Assembly (NCBI GenBank): GCA_963514095.1
Contig: OY741273.1
Span: forward strand, 21,683,046 to 21,747,045
Source of the DNA: Eutrigla gurnardus
Taxonomy: Eukaryota; Chordata; Actinopteri; Perciformes; Triglidae
DNA: 64,000 nucleotides
Direction of reading: 5' to 3'
Shown here: piece after piece, positions 58,501-64,000 of the stretch
Numbering within the stretch: position 1 is the first letter of the stretch
Layout of the letters: each line of letters starts with the position of its first letter
Notes under the pieces: model-generated
Told to the model about the DNA's origin: nothing
Seen by the model: only the letters and a program-made list of their open reading frames with translations
The model's database searches: none
Position numbers and translations under genes: made by a program

Positions 58501-61500
58501 ATAATAAGAACTGATGAAGGCAGCAGTAGGCCAGCAAATCCCGAGGTAAAATTGCTATTTTTAGAGTCAATGGAGTCTGGTTTTGAAGAAAGATTAATAT
58601 AAAATCTTCCAAATGTTATTTTATTTAGGTGAACATCTTTTAAGTGGCTATAATATGTTTTGCTCCACTACAGTACATTCCTCCCTTGTTGGTACTCCTG
58701 TCCGTTTCTCCAAACATCTATCTCATACAACATCACTTCAAAACATCCTGACTGTCCCTTTACATCTGGCACTAACTGATGGGATTGAGAAGGAGGTCTT
58801 ACACTACATAACCATATACCTTGTCTTTTCCTACTTTTTTTTTTTCAGCTTAAAGTCCAAACCACAGACAAACCGGGAGCCACTGTGAATTTCCGCAAGC
58901 TGCTGCTTAATCGATGCCAGAAGGAGTTTGAAAAGGATAAAGATGACGACGAGATCTTCGAGATGAAGCAGAAAGAACTGGATGCTGCCTCAGTGGTATA
59001 GTTTTGCCTCATAAAATATGGGTGGGGGTCTTTTTTTTATGCACAAAGAAGTATTGTTGTTTGTTAACCTGGGTGTGTGGTGGCTATGTGGCATTGTTTC
59101 CCCGACAGCCTGAGGTGAAGCAGCGTCTCACTGATGAGCTACAAGTCGCCAAAGACCAGGCCAGGAGGCGCTCGCTGGGAAACATCAAGTTCATTGGCGA
59201 GCTGTTCAAACTTAAAATGCTCACAGAGGTCATCATGCATGACTGCATTGTAAAGCTGCTCAAGAACCACGACGAGGAGTCCCTGGAGTGTCTGTGTAGA
59301 CTGTTGTCCACTATCGGCAAGGACCTAGATTTTGAGAAGGCCAAGGTACAACATGCTCACTGAAGAGGACATATGCATGCTCATAAATGTGTGGCTGTGT
59401 CATGTTTTAATTTGATTAGTGCAGTAGATGGACTAAACAAACTGTTGTGGTCGTCCTCAGCCCCGTATGGACCAGTATTTCACTCAGATGGAGAAAATAA
59501 TAAAGGAGAAGAAGACCAGCTCCAGGATCCGCTTCATGTTGCAGGATGTCATCGATCTTCGACGGGTAATAATTATTCAACATTTTTTCTGTCAATGCAT
59601 ATGGCATACTTTTTGTCAAGGGGTGCAAGTTGTTATTTTGTCATATATTTATATATAAAATTAAATAAAACACATGCTAATTTCCTGTTTTCCAGCACCA
59701 AGAAAATACATCATAGTTGATATTTAGTAAAACTAAAATGGCATTTAAAGGGCTGACAATCTGAAACGCAATGCATATTTGGGAGTGATGATCAACACTG
59801 AAGTTGGTAAAAGATTAAACTGGAAAAATGGAAAGTCCTATTAATTTTGTATGGCAGTTTTTTTTTTTATGGCAGACATTTTTTTGGACATCAGAGCAAT
59901 TTTTTTTAAATTGAGGCATTGCAGCAAATTACCTGTAAATATCATGATGGAATGATGTCTAAATTTCACACTAAGCCAATCACCAAAACTGCCAATGCAG
60001 CTGTGCATTTCATTGCGGAGATTGTTTTTTGTCAAACTAACTAACATTTAGCTCTGGCCTGTGTTTCATATATATGGGTTAGGAAATAAACTCTAAAAAT
60101 TACAACAGACTCTTGAAAACAATATTCGCCAACTCTTCTAGTCATTTTAATTCAGTTCTATTTAACATATGTTTAATTCATACATGAAAATTAGTATTTA
60201 GTATTTTCTTCTGTTTGTGTCTCATGGTCATTCCCAGTCCATATTCTTGTTGTCGTATGAAGCCGGCCCAGTGTTGCTGAAGCTTATTTTTCCAAAGGAA
60301 TGCTGCAATCCTGTAGTTAGGCTCCCACCCACACAGTGTTACAAAACCTGCTGTCTTGAGTGTTTTTAACAAGCCAAAATCAGCTGCTCCAAGCCAGAAC
60401 ATTCGCCCAATTTAACTGTGAAACACACACACTTTGTTCTTCCCTTTCCTAGGAAAAGGCTGAAGAAGAAAAATTTCAGAGTCACAAGTTTCACTCATGA
60501 ACACAGTAATCGCAATTGGTATCTCGTGTTATAATTTTGTGGTAACCATACCATAAATACTCCCTTTTGCCTTTGTATAATCAGTGGAATTTGAGAAACA
60601 TGTAAATGCGGTTAGATCAGTCCGATCAGTCTCGTAGTAAGAATTAGCGGCTGGATAGGAACTATTGGGGGAGGTTGTGGCTCAGGAGATAGTTGGTTGT
60701 CAACTCATCGGAAGATCAAACCCTTGATCCCCGGCTCCTATCGAAGTGGTCTGAATCTGCCCTTGCAAGCTGTGCTGTGTGTGAGTCTGTGTTTGTGTGT
60801 GTGTCTCTGAGTCTGTGTGTGTGAATGAGCATTCAGATTAGATCCTGATGAGCGGGTGCACGATATTCCATCCGTTTGATTGACATTTTATTTTTCCATT
60901 AAAAACTTCCAGAGAGGGCAAATCCAAAAAAATTGAAGGTCAATGTCATCACTCACCCCTGCTCTAGACTCACAATGTCTCCCTCTAACCCATCCTAGAA
61001 TACCTGGGTGCCCCGCCGAGGCGACCAGGGACCCAAGACCATCGACCAGATCCACAAAGATGCTGAGCTGGAGGAGCACAGGGAGCACATGAAGGTGCAG
61101 CAAGCCCTCATCTCAAAGAAGGAGCCTGGTGGCGGCGGAGGCCCTGGAGGCAGAATGGGTGGAGGGGGCCGCGGGGGCCCTCACAACCAAGGCCGTGGTG
61201 CTCCTCCCCAGGACGAGGGCTGGAATACAGTACCCATCTCTAAAAATCGACCTATTGACGCCTCTCGCCTTAGCAAAATCACTAAGGTAGGAGAGAGAGG
61301 CCACTTTTCACCTTTAGTAATGGTTGGACGGCAGTGCATGCAGTTAATTTCCAAACCTTACAACAATAAACAGAAGAGAGATATCTGTTAATTTCATGTA
61401 TGTACTATCATGTAGTTTTAGCAGGAAGTGTGTTTTAACCAGTACTTTCTTCTCTCAGACTCCTGTTCTTGACTTCAACAATCAGTTGCTTGCCCCAGGA

Positions 61501-64000
61501 GGTAAAGGCACATGGGGCAGCTGGGGTAAAGGCAGCAGCGGTGGCACCACTGCCAAACCTGCAGATTCTGGTAGGTTCTCCCAGACTAAAGTGATTATAC
61601 ATTTAAAAAAAACAGCTGAAATTCAACATGTGCTATCTTGTTGGTTTTCACCTCTAGGCTCGGAGCCGGGCGGCCGTCCAGCCACCAGCACTGTAAACAG
61701 GTTCTCAGCCTTACAGCAGCCGTCGTCTTCAGGCCCCTCCCAGGACGCGGATAGACGAGTTCCTCAGAGGTGAGAAACAGGACATAATTTAGTTTACAGG
61801 GTTTCTTTTGAGCCTTTAGTGTTCGCTTTCCCTGACTCTCCCTCTGTCCATCTACAGAAACAGCTCGAGTCGAGAGCGCAGTGATCGCTTCGAGCGCTCC
61901 GATCGTGGCGGCGACCGGTTTGACAGGCGGGACGACCGTGATCGAAACAGACTTCAGGTCACCAAGCGCAGCTTCAGTCGGGAGAAGGGAGAGCAGAGCC
62001 GGGAGAGAGAGCGTGGGTCTGCCGATCCCGTCCGCCGAGTAGCGAGCATGACGGACGACAGAGGCAGTAGAGACAGAGCCAGGAGCAAAGAGAACGGTAG
62101 GTGGCGGGACGTGGTGGGCTGGTAGATTTACACTGCTTATTTAAATCTGATCATTTAGATTTAAAATACAAAATTCTCTGCAAACTACAAACTGTTTTTC
62201 AGGAATATAATTTTCATATTTGTTTGTTTGGTGTGTAAACAGTGAAGCCAGAGAAAGCTACCCCTCCACCTCCCCAGACTCCAACCAAGCCTGCCTTAAC
62301 GGAGGAAGAGCTGAGCAAGAAGTCCACAGCCATCATCGAGGAGTTCCTCCATATCAACGACATGAAGGTACACACACTGATACGGAGAAGAAACCATACT
62401 ACACAGGAGTACACATCTGTTGTTGTCTCACTCTATTTAAATAGATGGATGGATATTTGTCCTTGCGGAAAATTGTTCTGCACCATACAGTACGTCTGTT
62501 GTGCATACTGTGACAGTCCAGAGAGAAGGAAAGTGCATGGTGCTATTTAAAGTGCTGTCCTGCAGGTAATTTCTTGTTCAGCAGTGCAATGCTAGTTGGG
62601 ATAAAAGACCTGCTAGCTCGATTTGTTTGGAAAGAGGGTAGCCTGAGCCTCCTGCCTGATTGCTCCCTTGTAAAAAAAAGAGCACTGAAAAAGCTGAACA
62701 GAGAGGTTTTCATCAATGAGATGAAATTACAAAAGGTAAAGCTGAAGTACCTTTTCCTGTGAATCCATCGTACTTGCATATTACAGGTAGTTACATCCTT
62801 GCAGAAGCGTGCCGGCAACTACTAACAGCCTCACGACATCTGTGTCCCAACAGGAGGCCGTGCAGTGTGTGCAGGAGATGAACAGTCCCCAGCTGCTGTT
62901 TGTGTTCGTACGAAACGGGCTGGAGTCGACGTTGGAGCGCAGCACCATCGCCAGGGAGAACATGGGCCTGCTTCTGCAACACCTCATTAAGAACAGCATC
63001 CTCACAACACAGCAGTACTACAATGGGTCAGTATGGAGCCTCCGAGGTGGTAAAGTAGGAGAACTAATCTAATATGTTATGTATAAAAGGTGACTGTGAG
63101 TTTCACCAAAAAGAGTATATAATATAATAACATATTATAAGTAAATGTATGTAAATCCGAGAGCAAGTGCAGGTCGACAAATGCTTCCATGGCGTGGTAT
63201 AGCAGACTGAAATAAAGTTCATATCAGCAACATTTAAAATGAATAGAAGTCCGCAGGGGAAATGGTGGCTTGAGCTTGTTTATTAGTCCCTGAAAAGACC
63301 TATTTTTTTTAAGCAGTTACGTTGACATTGGTGCATGGGCGTCACCACCATACAACGTTAAACGCTGGAGCTCTGGCCCGGCAGTCACACTGGGCCAGTT
63401 CAATCCTGTCGATTAGAGGGCGGGATGCCAACGGCTCCTCCCAACTTGGACTGCTCCACTTTTTCTTCAATCCGATTGGCTCAGCCTGACCCTTGGTCAC
63501 ACAGAGTTACACAGAGAAAACGGTGGAGATGAAAAAGAAATGAGTGATTTCAGTAGCTGAAAAAAAAAAACCTCCTGCATTGACAAATGCTACTTACCAG
63601 AAAAAATGACCCGTTTGTGATCATGTGGAGCCATGTTGCTAGGTTTTCCCATCGGCTTTTTCTTCTTCTGTTTTTTTTACTTTTTCTCCATCATTTAAAC
63701 CTTGATCACATTTTGAACTTGTGTGCGTGTTTTCTCAGGCTTCAGGAAATCCTGGAGGTGGCTGAAGACATGGCAATAGACATCCCCCACATGTGGCTGT
63801 ACCTGGCTGAGCTGATCACTCCCATGCTCCACGAGGGAGGCATCCCCATGGGAGAGCTTTTCAGGTTCGTCCCAGGCCTCACTTCACCTCTCAGTGTGTT
63901 TGAAAAGGGTAATCTGCAAGAGAAGATAACTTTTGCCTGCTTGATGTTCAACCTGCTGTGTGTTGACCTTTTTCTTCCTCCAGGGAGATTTCAAAGCCTT
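33509..64000 (+). CDS. eif4g1: Eukaryotic translation initiation factor 4 gamma 1, 3' end beyond the window
   Basis: Scaffold of the cap-binding complex eIF4F, linking PABP, eIF4E, eIF4A and eIF3 in the cytoplasm. Coding exons: 33509-33583, 36366-36452, 37303-37335, 38020-38040, 38507-38701, 39026-39128, 45447-45586, 52904-52996, 53439-53523, 53703-54701, 54792-54880, 55146-55341, 55988-56121, 56294-56446, 56536-56946, 58849-58995, 59109-59345, 59461-59565, 60999-61286, 61459-61570, 61658-61769, 61858-62096, 62243-62367, 62854-63026, 63739-63864, 63984-64000. Phases agree throughout (about 1498 codons). Landmarks: MNKVPQP start, PABP-binding KRERKQIRIRDPNQGG (about 213-228), eIF4E-binding YDREFLL (719-725), MIF4G (about 870-1101), MA3 start (about 1372). 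NRCQKEFEKDKDDDE and QKPEG-type signatures exclude eIF4G2. EIF4G1 is favoured over EIF4G3 by the MNKxPQ start and the psmd2 neighbour. Teleosts often keep two copies, so the a/b ohnolog is undetermined. Confidence 0.96.
34624..35375. mobile_element. MITE-like element (AGAGCTGTCAAT end)
   Basis: The left end TTAGAGCTGTCAATTC is followed by runs of ATATTCAAATTATATTTCAA. Near the right end are inverted counterparts (TTCGAATAGT, CTATTCGAATTATATTTG). This matches in style a common fish hAT-like MITE. The interior has no transposase frame. The right boundary is approximate. Confidence 0.5.
35475..36287. mobile_element. MITE-like element (GCTGGGCGA ends)
   Basis: Left end AGGGCTGGGCGAGC at about 35475. 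The right end complements to GCTGGGCGATTTGGCC at about 36270-36287. The right part (AAATCAAGGTTTTATTTTT) matches the style of a very common fish element. It ends about 78 bp before the coding exon at 36366. Confidence 0.6.
38020..38040 (+). CDS. eif4g1: eif4g1 21-nt microexon encoding GGFRSLQ
   Basis: Flanked by an acceptor ending CTGAAG and a donor GTAACT. It is exactly seven codons in phase 0, so inclusion or skipping keeps the frame. GGFRxxQ resembles the GGFRPIQ segment I recall in EIF4G3, which supports a real exon. TGC motifs lie right before the acceptor (TTTCTGCTGCTGAAG), as in SRRM4-dependent neuronal microexons, and EIF4G1 and EIF4G3 are known targets of that program. It is likely alternatively spliced. 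Confidence 0.75.
39245..40395. mobile_element. hAT-like MITE, copy B, with an inserted LINE tail
   Basis: The left end has AATCGAGTAATCTATCGATT followed by ATTCCATCGAGTAATCGG. The right end has TTTTAATCGAGTTACTCAAA, TAACTTGAGTAATTG and TTTCAGCCC, matching copy A at 17670-17829. An L2-type LINE fragment (39930-40195) lies inside. Boundaries are approximate. Confidence 0.5.
39930..40195 (+). mobile_element. 3' fragment of an L2-type LINE
   Basis: It contains a GTGGTGGAACGAACTCCCGA block followed by TCACCTGTTCAGACTTCACC, then the tail TGTAAGTTGCTTTGGACAAA with AGCTTCTGCTAAATG. This tail is typical of fish L2-like LINEs and the SINEs that copy them. It is a 5'-truncated relic with no intact frame. 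Confidence 0.65.
40494..40582. repeat. (TA)n microsatellite
   Basis: About 90 bp of nearly pure TA with an AATA interruption near 40560. It lies in an eif4g1 intron. The length may be unreliable. Confidence 0.95.
40595..40623. repeat. Tandem 15-mer duplication
   Basis: GGCATCTGCAGTGT occurs twice in direct succession, just after the TA repeat. Confidence 0.8.
41448..41570 (-). repeat. SINE-like fragment (CTTGCCCAAGGACACTT)
   Basis: TATCTTGCCCAAGGACACTT, then TGGTCTGGAGGAGCTGGAGA and GGCTCTACCTCCGAG, matches in reverse the tRNA-derived family seen at 60669-60850. It is diverged. Confidence 0.5.
43378..43386 (+). promoter_or_regulatory. eif4g1: TATA-like box before the candidate alternative exon
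   Basis: TATTAAAAG lies 128 bp upstream of the ATG at 43506, in a purine-rich stretch. A start about 30 bp downstream (near 43410) would give a short 5' UTR of about 95 nt. Confidence 0.4.
43410..43545 (+). CDS. eif4g1: Candidate alternative first exon of eif4g1 (MGNRGSREEQDSE)
   Basis: ATG 43506 has an optimal context (A at -3, G at +4) and opens 13 codons plus one base before a donor, GTAGGT, at 43546. The leftover phase (1) is exactly that of the regular upstream exon (39026-39128), so joining to 45447 restores the eIF4G1 frame (…DSE-A-GAYYPAQ). As an internal cassette exon it would break the frame, so a first exon is favoured. The product would start with Met-Gly-Asn-Arg-Gly-Ser, which fits the N-myristoylation pattern MGxxxS. 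It would lack residues 1-171 of the long form but keep the PABP site. There is no transcript evidence here. Confidence 0.5.
43719..43760. repeat. (TC)n tract
   Basis: A CT-rich microsatellite with small interruptions, about 180 bp after the candidate alternative exon. Confidence 0.85.
44590..44700. repeat. MITE-like fragment (AACTGAAACGATTGG)
   Basis: GTGTAGAACTGAAACGATTG followed by GTGGATAAATC resembles the end of a common fish MITE. Only a fragment is recognised. Confidence 0.35.
45447..45586 (+). CDS. eif4g1: eif4g1 exon with tandem CAGCAG acceptor, first half of the PABP site
   Basis: It encodes AGAYYPAQ…VIMNPAPQQQQPPPPPP…TKRERKQ. The acceptor region reads CCACAGCAG, so splicing can use 45447 or 45450, adding or dropping one residue (TYAGAYY versus TYGAYY). 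The first matches the form I know from mammals (GTYAGAYYPAQ). A conserved internal Met lies at 45509. Confidence 0.88.
46020..47530 (-). pseudogene. Non-LTR retrotransposon reverse-transcriptase relic, 5'-truncated
   Basis: Read on the minus strand, a 379-codon open frame (47267-46128) carries reverse-transcriptase motifs in order: FGFKRKHGTD, FIDASKAFDRVNH, GVRQGGILSPFLFNVYMDEL and the catalytic YADDLVIF. The same frame continues upstream of that Met with KINSIDNYRPIALA-type sequence (INSIDNYRPIALASIVSKIL) and further to about 47515, broken by one TAA stop at 47325-47327. No endonuclease domain is seen, so the copy is 5'-truncated. It lies antisense in an eif4g1 intron. The clade (L2/CR1/Jockey-like) is uncertain. 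The long uninterrupted frame suggests a fairly young insertion. Confidence 0.85.
51330..52090 (+). promoter_or_regulatory. GC- and pyrimidine-rich intronic segment, possible second internal promoter
   Basis: A stretch richer in G+C than its surroundings, with CTCC repeats, long C runs and AGAGAGG(AG) tracts, 0.8-1.5 kb upstream of the exon that holds the internal start MSGG. Mammalian eIF4G1 also makes shorter forms from this Met. Promoter function is only a guess. Confidence 0.2.
52373..52391. repeat. C-rich homopolymer
   Basis: C12, A, C7. A likely site of length error. Confidence 0.85.
52904..52996 (+). CDS. eif4g1: eif4g1 exon with the second half of the PABP site
   Basis: It encodes IRIRDPNQGGRDITEEIMSG, the most conserved block of the N-terminal part, where PABP binds (KRERKQ from the previous exon plus IRIRDPNQGG). 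It has 31 codons in phase 0. The Met at 52955 corresponds to the shortest mammalian start isoform. Confidence 0.93.
53703..54701 (+). CDS. eif4g1: eif4g1 999-nt Pro/Glu/Ala-rich exon
   Basis: This exon encodes the poorly conserved disordered linker between the PABP and eIF4E sites, rich in Pro, Glu, Ala, Thr and Val. The open frame runs from the acceptor at 53701-53702 to the donor at 54702 without a stop, in phase with both neighbours. A 21-nt tandem duplication (54446-54466 and 54467-54487) repeats VVQATPA. Long antisense open frames here are composition artefacts. Confidence 0.92.
55988..56121 (+). CDS. eif4g1: eif4g1 exon with the eIF4E-binding site
   Basis: It encodes EQWKPINAEDKKQYDREFLL then GFQFSSASMNKPEGLP. 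YDREFLL (56026-56046) is the canonical YxxxxL-hydrophobic motif for eIF4E and is fully intact. Confidence 0.96.
56294..56446 (+). CDS. eif4g1: eif4g1 exon with an 11-glycine tract
   Basis: After LDPSRLQGMNAGPDFTPSYA and NLGR, GGA/GGT codons encode MGGGGGGGGGGGSRGP. The position corresponds to an RGG-like patch in mammals, but the pure glycine run is longer. The repeat may vary in length between individuals. Confidence 0.92.
56536..59565 (+). CDS. eif4g1: eif4g1 MIF4G (HEAT-1) domain exons
   Basis: Exons 56536-56946, 58849-58995, 59109-59345 and 59461-59565 encode the eIF4A/eIF3-binding middle domain (about residues 870-1101). It runs from KTQELFKRVRSILNKLTPQK through NFRKLLLNRCQKEFEKDKDD and RRRSLGNIKFIGELFKLKML to MDQYFTQMEKIIKEKKTSSR. 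It is near-identical to mammals. The intron 56947-58848 (1.9 kb) shows nothing recognisable. Confidence 0.96.
60669..60850 (+). mobile_element. tRNA-derived SINE fragment
   Basis: It starts GGGGGAGGTTGTGGCTCAGG (box A-like). A diverged box B region (GATCAAACCCTTGATCCCCG) follows, then a TGTGTGTG-rich body and TTAGATCCTGATGAGC. It resembles a SINE family common in fish, and the reverse fragment at 41448-41570 is related. It is intronic and diverged. Confidence 0.6.
60999..61286 (+). CDS. eif4g1: eif4g1 exon with glycine-rich RGG-like insert
   Basis: It encodes NTWVPRRGDQGPKTIDQIHK, a charged helix, then GGGGGPGGRMGGGGRGG and GWNTVPISK. The flanks match mammalian eIF4G1 closely. The glycine-rich middle replaces a Pro/Gly-rich stretch there. 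Confidence 0.94.
61858..62096 (+). CDS. eif4g1: eif4g1 Arg/Asp/Ser-rich linker exon
   Basis: It encodes a highly charged stretch (SSSRERSDRFERSDRGGDRF, then VTKRSFSREKGEQ) before the MA3 domain. It matches the RE/RD-rich hinge of vertebrate eIF4G1, a region of kinase target sites. Confidence 0.93.
62243..64000 (+). CDS. eif4g1: eif4g1 MA3 domain exons, cut by the window edge
   Basis: Exons 62243-62367, 62854-63026, 63739-63864 and 63984-64000 encode EEELSKKSTAIIEEFLHIND and MKEAVQCVQEMNSPQLLFVF, then AREN, EVAEDMAIDIPHMWLYLAEL and the start of REISKP. This is the second eIF4A-binding HEAT domain. The rest of MA3 and the W2 (MNK-binding) domain lie past 64000. Confidence 0.95.

Noticed and set aside
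62574..62762. 63-codon open frame in the eif4g1 intron before the MA3 exon at 62854
   Set aside because: It does not match eIF4G1 and lacks phase-compatible splice sites. It is probably intronic chance or a repeat fragment.

Overview
This window looks like chromosomal DNA of a ray-finned (teleost) fish. It holds large spliced vertebrate genes with GT/AG introns, AT-rich introns and many short interspersed elements of types common in fish: a tRNA-derived SINE, hAT-like MITEs, L2-type LINE tails and CA/TA microsatellites. All exon models below were built by hand from splice sites, reading-frame phase and recognition of the encoded proteins. No alignment or search was run.

Layout. (1) 1-1736: intergenic, with a long CA repeat. 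(2) 1918-14752, minus strand: a complete nine-exon gene for a family S28 serine peptidase, closest to thymus-specific serine protease PRSS16 (492 aa, Ser/Asp/His triad present). (3) 14753-15355: a 603-bp gap between two divergently transcribed genes. (4) 15356-25200, plus strand: complete psmd2 (Rpn1) in 21 coding exons, 904 aa. (5) 25201-26640: psmd2 3' UTR with polyadenylation signals, then the upstream region of the next gene. (6) about 26640-64000, plus strand: eif4g1, with two mostly non-coding 5' exons, a start codon at 33509 and 26 coding exons followed to the right edge. The PABP site, eIF4E site and MIF4G domain are complete, the MA3 domain runs off the window, and the C-terminal W2 domain lies beyond it. 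The long introns carry most of the mobile DNA, including an antisense LINE reverse-transcriptase relic at about 46020-47530.

How the genes relate. psmd2 and eif4g1 are housekeeping genes for protein degradation (26S proteasome base) and protein synthesis (cap-binding complex scaffold). They lie in the same order and orientation as in mammals. The S28 peptidase is an endosomal/lysosomal-type secretory enzyme placed head-to-head with psmd2.

Most interesting signals. (a) A candidate alternative first exon of eif4g1 at about 43410-43545 has a TATA-like box, an optimal start context, an N-myristoylation-type start (MGNRGS) and a splice phase that fits the next coding exon. (b) A 21-nt in-frame microexon of eif4g1 has UGC motifs right at its acceptor, the hallmark of SRRM4-regulated neuronal microexons. 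(c) A tiny upstream ORF has a stop codon that overlaps the main eif4g1 start (ATGA). (d) A SINE with a duplicated promoter head is nested inside a hAT-like element. No wholly new multi-gene system was seen.
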